Origin: Planctomycetaceae bacterium
Lineage (GTDB): Bacteria > Planctomycetota > Planctomycetia > Pirellulales > Lacipirellulaceae
DNA: 5,538 nucleotides
Direction: 5' to 3'
Assembly (NCBI GenBank): GCA_002713555.1
Contig: PATG01000068.1
Coordinates: forward strand, 56,423-61,960
Both the position numbers and the translations under genes were made by a program. Below the pieces are notes generated by a model. The model was given only the letters and a program-made list of their open reading frames with translations. It made no database searches and was not told the origin of the DNA. Within the stretch, counting starts at the first letter, position 1. Each line of letters begins with the position of its first letter. Positions 1 to 5,538 of this stretch are shown in pieces.

Positions 1-36
1 GTCGAGTGCTGGTAGCAATACCAGCGCTCGACTTTT
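1..36 (+). terminator. Rho-independent terminator for a plus-strand gene left of the window
   Basis: A 14-bp stem is formed by bases 1-14 and 19-32, closed by a GCAA loop (15-18) and followed by TTTT at 33-36. The arms are GTCGAGTGCTGGTA and TACCAGCGCTCGAC. The only non-Watson-Crick pair is T7 with G26. In plus-strand RNA that is a tolerated G-U wobble and the loop is a stable GNRA type; in minus-strand RNA it becomes a C-A mismatch with a UUGC loop. The U tract is also on the plus-strand side. All three points favour a gene entering from the left and converging on the DUF423 gene. The structure could also stop the minus-strand transcript if a T-run lies beyond the edge, which cannot be seen. 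Confidence 0.78.
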
Positions 37-159
37 AATTCTTTCAATCGTGCTGATCACTCGACGTCGCACAGTAACCATCTGACGAACTAACGCTGTT
101 GGTCAAATTGCGAAAATGGGGACTTACTCTACCGCTTTGAAGGACTGTAAAGACACAAT
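37..159. other. Convergent intergenic spacer
   Basis: This is the 3' flank of the DUF423 gene, up to the terminator at the window edge. I see no open frame with a ribosome binding site and no second terminator hairpin with a T-run reading on the minus strand, so how the minus-strand transcript ends is not visible here. Confidence 0.5.
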
Positions 160-573
160 TTAATCCTTTTTGGACTGCCAGGCTCCATAAGCAATCGCAG
201 TCCAACCAACGATAAATGCGATCCCACCCAATGGAACGATGGCACCTAGTTTCGTCCAGGCTGGAGGGGCAAATGCCATCACATACAGAGACCCACTAAA
301 CAAGAGACAGCCCAGTAAAAACGACCCAGATGCAAAGCGGCCCATTCCAGGTTGAGAAAGCAGGATACTTAGTATCCCCACCAAAAAGAGCCCCATGGCA
401 TGAATCATCTGGTAGCGCACAGCCGTATCAAACCAATCCAGACGAATCTGAAAATCTTCCTGATAGCCCAGCGATGCAAGAAAATCGTCGAGGCCATGAG
501 CCGCAAAAGCTCCGCATGCAACACCTGTCGCAGCGAGTAAGGACGCCAGGATAATTGTCAGGCGATAGGGCAT
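160..573 (-). CDS. DUF423 (YgdD-like) small integral membrane protein
   Basis: This 137-residue protein matches the DUF423 family along its whole length. Visible motifs are GAFAAHGL (residues 21-28), FDTAVRYQMIHA (48-59), LFSGSLYVMAF (91-101) and PLGGIAFIVGW (114-124). Hydrophobic stretches at about 5-25, 54-73, 81-102 and 108-131 suggest four membrane-spanning helices in the inner membrane, and the tail ends in a basic-rich QSKKD. Family members are typically 120-140 residues, so this one is complete. No biochemical function is established for the family, and I do not assign one. The ATG at 573 is the first in frame and has only a weak GAAG (579-582) upstream. The gene starts 18 nt after the secretin stop on the same strand, which suggests cotranscription, but DUF423 genes are widespread and found in many contexts, so a secretion role does not follow. 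Confidence 0.9.
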   Translation of the reverse strand: MPYRLTIILASLLAATGVACGAFAAHGLDDFLASLGYQEDFQIRLDWFDTAVRYQMIHAMGLFLVGILSILLSQPGMGRFASGSFLLGCLLFSGSLYVMAFAPPAWTKLGAIVPLGGIAFIVGWTAIAYGAWQSKKD

Positions 574-591
574 ATCTACTTCAACTGAGCG

Positions 592-3500
592 CTACTCAAC
601 GGCAATCCCGCGCCGTTCTTCTTCTTCTTCCTGGATGATAATATGAGGCGTAACCATCATCATCAAACTATCCGTCTCACGTCCAATACCCACATTGCGG
701 AAGAGACGATCGATATAGGGCATCTTACTCAGCAGTGGGACACCAGCTTCAGAGCGTCCTTCGCGCAATCGTTTGATGCCACCTAGTAGTACAGTACCCC
801 CATCCGGCACACTTACTGTGGTACTTACAGAAATGACCTCAAATGTTGGTAGCTGTACAGTCGTGCCACTACGCACAACCGTATTCGCATTGTCATTTGA
901 CTCATTATTGCCATCACCGTCCTGGTCTGTTGTATTGCTTGAAGAGGTGGTCGTCTCCGAACCTTCAAACGTAAACGTACTAACATCGCCGATTTGACTG
1001 AAGAATGGCACCAGCGTAAGCCGTACATAACGACGATCGTCAGAAACTACAGCTTGAACGGTAAGCATGGTTCCTTCAGAAAGAACAACAATCACAGGTT
1101 GTTGGGCTGCAGCAAACTCTCCTACAACAGGAACCACACTAATGACAAATGGCACTTGGGCAGCGTCAATAACGGTAGCCTGCTGGCCATTAAACAACGT
1201 AACTTTCGGTGCCTGTAGCACGTTGGTACGTGAATCACCCTGAGAAGCTTCAATCAAAAAGAAAGCCTCGATGTCACTTAATATGGCAAAACCAAATTGT
1301 CCTACGGGTTGTGGCGTACCGAATTGAGGAGTCGATAGTCCAAAACTACTGTTCCGGAAAGGCACATCCAAATCGACTGTCACTGTGCCGAATGGATCGC
1401 TCAACGCAACAGGACCTGCTGACAGACCGAAAGTTGAAGAAGCTCCTCCTTCGTGACCTCCCGACACATTGGGATCATTGGGTCCACCTAAAGGAATTCC
1501 ATCTTCAATATTAAAATCAAAATCGATGCCGATTCGTTCGAAGAATCTATCCGTTAGTCGTATAAACCGCACCTCAATAGTAACCTGCAAATCCTGAAGA
1601 CGTCGTAGTTGTTCTAGCAAGTCCGCTATTTGTTCATGCACAGTTTGAGTCTGACTGATTACCAAACTGAGATTTGTGGGAAAGGGTTGGATTTCGCCTT
1701 CACCCGTACCATTCTCCATCCAGCTGTCACGATCAATTGTTCCAACAATGAGGTCTATCAATGAATCAAAATCCGCTTGGGCCGCACCACCAGGACTTCC
1801 TGGCATCATGCCGATCGGAGGCGTTGCATTTCCGCCCCCAGCACCACCGCCAAATTGCTGTGGCATGATATTCGGTCCTATGGGACCACCTGGTTGTGGA
1901 GGCTGATTGCCTGCCATCACAACGGCAGGACCATGATTGCTATGCGCTCCTACACCTAAAGGCAATGCCTGATAAGCTTCCTCCAACAGGCCGGGCAAGC
2001 CCATACTGGAACTCGGTACAAAGTTCGGAATGGGCACCACAAGGTCAGCAACGTTGTAGGAGACTGTAATCAGTTCACCATCGCGAATTTGTTCACTGGT
2101 TACTTTGAGAACTTCGTTTTTAATGACGTAAGTCAGATGTAGTCTTTCAAGTATAAGTGTTAAGGCACTTTCTAAAGAAATCTCTTGTGGTAGGCTCAGT
2201 GACACATGGATGTCACTGCGAATTCCTTCCTGACTAAGCCCTCGTGGATCCAGGTAGATATTAATTCCTGAAAGCTCAGCTAGTGAATCGATTACTTCAC
2301 TCAAAGGCATATCCGTATAACGGGGCAATACCTGGGTACGCAGTTTACGTTGGATATCCAATTCGTGTTCTGTCTGCCGGGAACTCCGCGATCCAGATTC
2401 CCGGCGATTCTGGACTAGATCATCCCACTTTTTGGGAAATGTCATGGGCTTGGTCGAGTCCACTAGAGCATCGCCTGCCGTTTTACGAGCATCGGTGAGA
2501 ACATCCACCACACCACCTTCGGTGAGTTCCTCAATTTCTCGATTGAGCATAGTACGTCTGAGAAATTTAGCGTTTTGCTTCAGTTGCTGAGCAAGTAAAT
2601 CATTGGGAGCCATATCAACAGCTCTCTGGGCAACAATTTCCATCTCTGCATAACGCTGCTCGTTGCGCAAAACGTTGTACTCTTCCACCAGATCTGCAAG
2701 TCGCTGCTGAACTTGCAGCTTCACTTGTCTTTCTCGATCGATCTCTTCTAATACACTCTTGTTGGCTGCATCCAATTCCAACTCAGCCTGATGATCTTTG
2801 ATGTATTTTTCGGTCTCAATGATACCCAGTTCAACACGCCTATGCAGTTGAGTCTTCATCCCTTGCCCAAGAGTCGAATCTTCGATCTGCTGCTGTGTTT
2901 CGCGCAATATTTTCAGCGATTTATGCGGATCGCTTTTACGTAGCTGGGATGCTTCTGACTGACGTTTGCCAATTTCTGCCGAAAGTTGACGAGCCAGAAC
3001 CGTTTGTTCTGAAGTTGCAGCATTCAGAAGTGAATCCTTGGCGTTGCCGCCTGAACCTGTACTTGTCCGGCCTGAGAGCATCTGCAAATGATCCTGCAGT
3101 TGTTCTCGACTATGGGGATCTAATAAATTGCGATCTACATAGGCCTCTCGAAAGAGTTGTAATGCCTGGGTTCGATCACCACTACGCAATGCCTTCTCGC
3201 CCTTTTGCAACAACTCAAAGGGACTGTCAGGTTGCGGTAGCAGACCCTGGTCCGGCGAAGATTCCCGCTCAGGTGTTTGCGCAAATTGCAGTGGGCTGGC
3301 ATTTGCCTCGTTGAGACTTGGCAATGTCAAATCTACAGCAACTGGGGCAACCTCTTCGCTTCCAGATGCTGGCCTGACGCCTTGTCGTTTGCTAAGCGAA
3401 GTTGGCTGGCTTAGTGCCGCTTGGTAGTCGGCCAACTGCCCACTCGCCCTCAAATGGACTGCTTTGGCATCATTGCGATGTTGTGTCTCGCCTGGTACAG

Positions 3501-4017
3501 AAGCAATTTCCGACAATGATTGAAGGGAAACATTATTTGGAGTAGTTTCTTGCTGTTGTATTTTTTGTTTGCTGTCAGCCTTGGCCACATTCGTTTTTCG
3601 AAGTGCTTTCAAGAATGGATTCTTAGTAGCTTCAGTAGTTGCTTGCTCAGTTGGGGAAACTGTTATTTTTGCACCTTGGAGCTTGCCCGCCTTTTGTAAG
3701 TCGCGGCGCAGCCGAGTTGGGGTGTCTCCAAAGTGCAATACGGGATAACGCAATTTGGCACTCTCAGCGAGAACTAGAATTTGTTCCGCTTCTTTGAATT
3801 TACCCGCCTTCATTGCAGTCCGAGCTTTGAGCAACAGTTGTTTCACTTGCTCGTAGCTTAAGGGAGTTGTCTTTGCAACATTTGTTGTTTTTGTGACGAC
3901 TTCAGCAGTTTTCGTATCCTGACTGTATGCAGAGGAAGCAACAAAGAGCAGCAATACAGCACATACAACGACCATGATTTGACAGGAGTGGCGTGAGATC
4001 GCCGAATGACAACTCAT
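592..4017 (-). CDS. Secretin-family outer-membrane channel (type II/III secretion system protein D-like) with large periplasmic extension
   Basis: This 1141-residue exported protein would form an outer-membrane secretin ring for a type II secretion or type IV pilus-like machine. Numbering is from the ATG at 4017. Signal peptide 1-32 has a hydrophobic core VVVCAVLLLFVASSA and probable cleavage AYS|Q; there is no lipobox. TPR-like helices lie at about 53-111 and 266-316, separated by a polar low-complexity stretch. A coiled-coil-rich segment covers about 337-490. An STN/N0-like domain spans about 563-644 (MPLSEVIDSLAELSGINIYLDP, then LESALTLILERLHLTYVIK). A Gly/Pro/Met-rich linker is at 691-746 and an N-type ring domain at 749-821 (LVISQTQTVHEQIADLLEQL). 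The secretin core follows to about 1131, with VPDGGTVLLGG (1070-1080) and GVPLLSKMPYIDRLFRN (1092-1108), both family hallmarks. E. coli GspD is about 650 residues, so the extra length lies N-terminal to N0. An acidic EF-hand-like loop (1031-1042) interrupts the core. No obvious pilotin-binding S-domain follows. The start is fixed by AAGGAG and the signal peptide. Whether it serves secretion or pili cannot be told here. Confidence 0.94.
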   Translation of the reverse strand: MSCHSAISRHSCQIMVVVCAVLLLFVASSAYSQDTKTAEVVTKTTNVAKTTPLSYEQVKQLLLKARTAMKAGKFKEAEQILVLAESAKLRYPVLHFGDTPTRLRRDLQKAGKLQGAKITVSPTEQATTEATKNPFLKALRKTNVAKADSKQKIQQQETTPNNVSLQSLSEIASVPGETQHRNDAKAVHLRASGQLADYQAALSQPTSLSKRQGVRPASGSEEVAPVAVDLTLPSLNEANASPLQFAQTPERESSPDQGLLPQPDSPFELLQKGEKALRSGDRTQALQLFREAYVDRNLLDPHSREQLQDHLQMLSGRTSTGSGGNAKDSLLNAATSEQTVLARQLSAEIGKRQSEASQLRKSDPHKSLKILRETQQQIEDSTLGQGMKTQLHRRVELGIIETEKYIKDHQAELELDAANKSVLEEIDRERQVKLQVQQRLADLVEEYNVLRNEQRYAEMEIVAQRAVDMAPNDLLAQQLKQNAKFLRRTMLNREIEELTEGGVVDVLTDARKTAGDALVDSTKPMTFPKKWDDLVQNRRESGSRSSRQTEHELDIQRKLRTQVLPRYTDMPLSEVIDSLAELSGINIYLDPRGLSQEGIRSDIHVSLSLPQEISLESALTLILERLHLTYVIKNEVLKVTSEQIRDGELITVSYNVADLVVPIPNFVPSSSMGLPGLLEEAYQALPLGVGAHSNHGPAVVMAGNQPPQPGGPIGPNIMPQQFGGGAGGGNATPPIGMMPGSPGGAAQADFDSLIDLIVGTIDRDSWMENGTGEGEIQPFPTNLSLVISQTQTVHEQIADLLEQLRRLQDLQVTIEVRFIRLTDRFFERIGIDFDFNIEDGIPLGGPNDPNVSGGHEGGASSTFGLSAGPVALSDPFGTVTVDLDVPFRNSSFGLSTPQFGTPQPVGQFGFAILSDIEAFFLIEASQGDSRTNVLQAPKVTLFNGQQATVIDAAQVPFVISVVPVVGEFAAAQQPVIVVLSEGTMLTVQAVVSDDRRYVRLTLVPFFSQIGDVSTFTFEGSETTTSSSNTTDQDGDGNNESNDNANTVVRSGTTVQLPTFEVISVSTTVSVPDGGTVLLGGIKRLREGRSEAGVPLLSKMPYIDRLFRNVGIGRETDSLMMMVTPHIIIQEEEEERRGIAVE

Positions 4018-4027
4018 TAATTGTATT

Positions 4028-4033
4028 CTCCTT
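4028..4033 (-). promoter_or_regulatory. Ribosome binding site that fixes the secretin start
   Basis: Read on the minus strand the sequence is AAGGAG, followed by a 10-nt spacer and ATG at 4017-4015. It directly precedes the signal peptide. No comparable site was found before the in-frame ATGs at 4239 or 4110, or before the internal one at 3975. The 10-nt spacer is slightly long but functional in most bacteria. Confidence 0.8.
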
Positions 4034-4081
4034 ACAAACCCACAACAGAACTTCTGAGAAGGTGGCGCCCAGGTGTAACTC

Positions 4082-4129
4082 GAGCAGAAGTCATGAATAT
4101 TTTTATGCATAAAAAAGCTCTGCTGACTT
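4082..4129 (-). promoter_or_regulatory. Overlapping inverted repeats in the secretin leader
   Basis: A perfect 16-nt palindrome, TTTTTATGCATAAAAA, lies at 4100-4115. It is flanked by two further complementary pairs: AGCAGA (4083-4088) with TCTGCT (4119-4124), and AAGTCA (4088-4093) with TGACTT (4124-4129). These two flanking pairings share bases and appear in swapped order, so only one can form at a time around the central palindrome. If the promoter at 4221-4249 is right, this lies in the mRNA leader about 65-110 nt before the start codon. It could be an alternative-fold leader or simply an AT-rich binding site; function is inferred. Confidence 0.4.
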
Positions 4130-4220
4130 GATACGTCGCAATAAAAAAGATCCGGTTTTGTATATTTCTGCAGTGACTCTTGTCCGTGGAAGAATTCTCC
4201 CACCAGCAAGTAGATGGGGT

Positions 4221-4249
4221 TAAATACTACCCCACCCAAAGAGCGTCAA
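4221..4249 (-). promoter_or_regulatory. Possible sigma70-type promoter of the secretin gene
   Basis: On the minus strand TTGACG (4249-4244) matches five of six bases of the -35 consensus. It is followed by a 17-nt spacer and TATTTA (4226-4221), a weak -10 element that keeps the leading TAT. Transcription would begin near 4214, giving a leader of about 200 nt. The in-frame ATG at 4239 falls inside this element, which also argues against the longer translation. Planctomycete promoter consensus is poorly defined, so this is tentative. Confidence 0.33.
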
Positions 4250-4257
4250 TAGCAGTC

Positions 4258-4276
4258 ATAAACACACTGTGTTTAT
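4258..4276. promoter_or_regulatory. 19-nt perfect inverted repeat, operator-like
   Basis: The arms ATAAACACA and TGTGTTTAT are perfectly complementary around a single central C at 4267. It lies 8 nt upstream of the proposed -35 element, so its centre would be near -53, a position typical of activator sites. The size and symmetry suit a dimeric helix-turn-helix regulator. No regulator gene is in the window and the family cannot be named from this site. Confidence 0.45.
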
Positions 4277-4422
4277 AGATACATTGACCTTTTCAGGCGT
4301 GCCTTACTGCTCGCCTAAGAGGCGCTCTCATCGTAGGTTGACGCGACCAATCTGGCGAAGATGCTAGCAGGACGATCCTGGGCCGGGCAGCTCACTTGCC
4401 TATAAGTTTCACCCGATCTTCA

Positions 4423-4561
4423 CATTTAGGCTCCACCTCTGATGACAGGGTTTTAGCACGTAATAGCAAAATCCTCACACAAAGTTCCGCTAGAATTAGG
4501 CCTGCAGGCTACCATGGAGAGAAGTTCAAGGAGGAGGAGAGGAGGCCCAAGCTTGTAGAAT
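4423..4561. repeat. Tandem repeat unit A (non-coding, about 140 bp)
   Basis: This unit is duplicated at 4575-4710. By eye, the first 78 bases (4423-4500) align without gaps to 4575-4652, offset 152, with about 12 mismatches, roughly 85% identity. Shared blocks include GATGACAGGG, TTAGCACGTA and AAAGTTCCGC. The second half aligns with gaps: CAGGCTACCA, GAGGCCC and TAGAAT recur in the same order. Unit A alone carries a purine run at 4528-4545. The offset is not a multiple of three and both units contain frame breaks, so conservation does not look like coding. It may be a local duplication or two copies of a dispersed genomic repeat. Confidence 0.8.
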
Positions 4562-4578
4562 GGGTGCTGGCACCCATT
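4559..4578. repeat. Hairpin at the junction between repeat units
   Basis: AATGGGTG (4559-4566) pairs perfectly with CACCCATT (4571-4578) around the loop CTGG. It sits exactly between the two repeat units. The bases after it on the plus strand are TAAGC and on the minus strand CTACAAG, so neither side has a proper T-run and it is not a convincing terminator. It may mark the end of a repeat element or fold within a non-coding RNA. Confidence 0.55.
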
Positions 4579-4710
4579 TAAGCCCCACCTGTGATGACAG
4601 GGTGTTAGCACGTACTGGCCAACTTCTCACATAAAGTTCCGCAAGAATTATGCCAGGCTACCAGAGAGATATTCTGCAGGGAGGCCCGAGGCCCAATTTG
4701 GTGTTAGAAT
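4575..4710. repeat. Tandem repeat unit B (non-coding, about 136 bp)
   Basis: This is the second, diverged copy of the unit at 4423-4561, beginning CATTTAAGCCCCACC and ending GTGTTAGAAT. It lacks most of unit A's purine run and instead contains a short direct duplication GAGGCCC-GAGGCCC (4681-4694). The far end lies about 60 bp from the stop codon of the partial gene. Divergence between the copies indicates that the duplication is not recent, or that the copies arrived separately. Confidence 0.8.
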
Positions 4711-4769
4711 CTATCCAGAAACTAGGAGGGCAAGGCTCCAGCCGCGCAGGAAAAAATCTTTTTAACGAA

Positions 4770-5538
4770 TTAAAAATCCTCGCCAATACCGCCGAATCCT
4801 TCTCCACCGAAACCGCCTGGGACATCAAAGGCTCCACCACGCCCATTGCGAGTATCCTGCTCTAGAGCCGTATTGTATTTTAGGATTCCTTCTTCGTCAT
4901 CTATTTCGGACTGAACAAATAACTTGCCCCCTGGATCCATCAATAAGGCCCTTGTAGGCGTAAGTAAATCCTTATTCTTACTATGCAGTTTCCCTCCACC
5001 CGAAAAATCTAAAACCGTAATGCCCGTTCGCATCGTAAATTCATCCGAATTCTCTTCCGGATCATAATCGCTTGACCAAATGACCTTCACTTTCTCATTC
5101 AGATTAATGACACTACCACGAACAAATTCATGGTCCACTGCAATCTCTGCAGCAAACTCACTATTAAGTGCATTCACGAGCAATTCCAATTCGGCCTCAT
5201 CGGTGAAATCCGACTCTTTTGCCGGTTTGGCACCCATCAAATAAACTTGTGCAGGTAGTGGAACACTGGCAATTCCACTCGGCTTGCTCCAGTCTGTCAG
5301 GCGGTAAGGCTTGCCATCACGGCCAAGACGCTCCGTCACCGTTTTGTCGAGATGTTTTTCTGAAACACTTTTATTAACATCTTTCAGGATCAGACGTACA
5401 CGATAACGATACCGGTGCCCGGGCTTCACAGAATGATCAAAGAAACGCAGCAACACGTGCGATGTTTCTTGATCCCAATTGTAAGCCGTATTCAAAGTCG
5501 TCCCACTTCCGGCTCCCATACGTCCACCCCCACCAAAT
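4770..5538 (-). CDS. Hypothetical protein, 3' part only; Gly-rich ends, possible secretin-system accessory
   Basis: The frame is open to the right edge, so the true start lies outside; an internal Met codon at 5519 sits in a Gly-rich stretch (FGGGGRMGAGSG) and is unlikely to be the start. About 255 residues are visible. Numbering from that Met, residues 23-46 (LLRFFDHSVKPGHRYRYRVRLILK) resemble a beta-sandwich/fibronectin-like strand pair, 82-96 and 140-150 are further likely beta strands, 166-204 contains ITVLDFSGGGKL and ALLMDPGGKLFVQSE, and the tail is Gly-rich (FDVPGGFGGEGFGGIGEDF). No membrane segment or catalytic motif is visible in this part. I do not recognise a named family. The style recalls planctomycete proteins encoded next to pilus or type II secretion genes, and the neighbouring secretin on the same strand fits that, but a function is not shown by the sequence. 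Confidence 0.8.
   Translation of the reverse strand, partial: FGGGGRMGAGSGTTLNTAYNWDQETSHVLLRFFDHSVKPGHRYRYRVRLILKDVNKSVSEKHLDKTVTERLGRDGKPYRLTDWSKPSGIASVPLPAQVYLMGAKPAKESDFTDEAELELLVNALNSEFAAEIAVDHEFVRGSVINLNEKVKVIWSSDYDPEENSDEFTMRTGITVLDFSGGGKLHSKNKDLLTPTRALLMDPGGKLFVQSEIDDEEGILKYNTALEQDTRNGRGGAFDVPGGFGGEGFGGIGEDF

Larger units (their letters stand above)
4018..4769. other. Long non-coding region between the partial gene and the secretin gene
   Basis: About 750 bp separate two minus-strand genes with no convincing gene inside. From right to left it holds two imperfect tandem repeat units with a hairpin between them, a stretch at 4277-4422 with only a short hairpin (CGCCT/AGGCG, 4312-4324), a 19-nt inverted repeat, a possible promoter and a structured leader. 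The gap implies that the secretin gene has its own promoter. Just after the partial gene's stop I found an AT-rich stretch (4751-4763) but no stable GC-rich hairpin followed by a T-run, so no clear terminator for it. The short open frames here lack family motifs and ribosome binding sites placed to use them. Confidence 0.7.

Noticed and set aside
994..1514. Two plus-strand frames antisense to the secretin core
   Set aside because: The opposite strand encodes conserved secretin sequence here; these frames are by-products of its codon usage.
2895..3314. Plus-strand frame of 139 codons inside the secretin gene
   Set aside because: It is antisense to a clearly coding TPR/coiled-coil region and shows no recognisable domain.
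3973..3975. Internal ATG as an alternative secretin start
   Set aside because: It would leave a signal peptide with no positively charged n-region and lacks the well-placed AAGGAG seen at the 4017 start.
4018..4239. The 74-codon upstream extension of the secretin frame
   Set aside because: It has no ribosome binding site, no signal-sequence character, and it overlaps the possible promoter and leader structures; the AAGGAG and signal peptide at 4017 explain the start better.
4396..4581. Plus-strand frame of 61 codons spanning repeat unit A
   Set aside because: There is no ribosome binding site before it and no family motif. The equivalent frame in repeat unit B is interrupted by a stop after a short distance, so the repeat is not under coding constraint.
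4423..4710. CRISPR array or insertion sequence
   Set aside because: There are only two long diverged units with no short spacers, no cas gene, no transposase, and no clear terminal inverted repeats or target duplications.
4741..4769. Terminator after the partial gene
   Set aside because: The AT-rich sequence after the stop (TTCGTTAAAAAGATTTTTTCC on the minus strand, with only an A5/T5 pairing) lacks a GC-rich stem, so it does not qualify as a convincing intrinsic terminator.
4650..4865. Plus-strand frame of 71 codons running into the 3' end of the partial gene
   Set aside because: It overlaps the minus-strand coding sequence antisense, has no start signal, and its composition follows the repeat and the opposite gene.

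Overview
The window looks like a chromosomal segment from a planctomycete, probably a member of the Pirellulales with moderate GC. The basis is protein style, not a database match. The large gene is a secretin preceded by a long periplasmic TPR-like and coiled-coil region, with an STN/N0-like domain and a Gly/Pro/Met-rich linker, an architecture I associate with Planctomycetes. The partial gene beside it has a 'PGHRYRYRVRL' core and Gly-rich ends, also in that style. All three protein genes lie on the minus strand, so the biological order runs from the right edge to the left.

Layout by region. (1) At 4770-5538 is the 3' part of a gene of unknown function whose N-terminus lies beyond the right edge. 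(2) A gap of about 750 bp (4018-4769) follows. It contains an imperfect tandem duplication of roughly 140-bp units (4423-4561 and 4575-4710), a small hairpin between the units, a 19-nt perfect inverted repeat (4258-4276), a possible promoter (4221-4249), and a leader with overlapping inverted repeats (4082-4129). (3) At 592-4017 is a 1141-residue secretin-family protein with a clear signal peptide and an AAGGAG ribosome binding site. The open frame continues 74 codons further upstream, but that extension is very unlikely to be translated. (4) Eighteen nucleotides after the secretin stop is a 137-residue DUF423 (YgdD-like) inner-membrane protein (160-573), probably on the same transcript. (5) The left edge carries a strong terminator hairpin with a GCAA loop (1-36), oriented for a plus-strand gene that ends just outside the window.

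Functional picture. The secretin would form an outer-membrane ring channel for a type II secretion or type IV pilus-like machine. The partial upstream gene is plausibly an accessory of the same machine, but this rests on context only. DUF423 is a small membrane protein without an established role. The most unusual items are the large periplasmic extension, an EF-hand-like acidic loop (DQDGDGNNESND) inserted in the secretin core, and the duplicated non-coding unit with regulatory-looking palindromes upstream of the secretin gene. No CRISPR, tRNA, rRNA, transposase or complete mobile element was seen.
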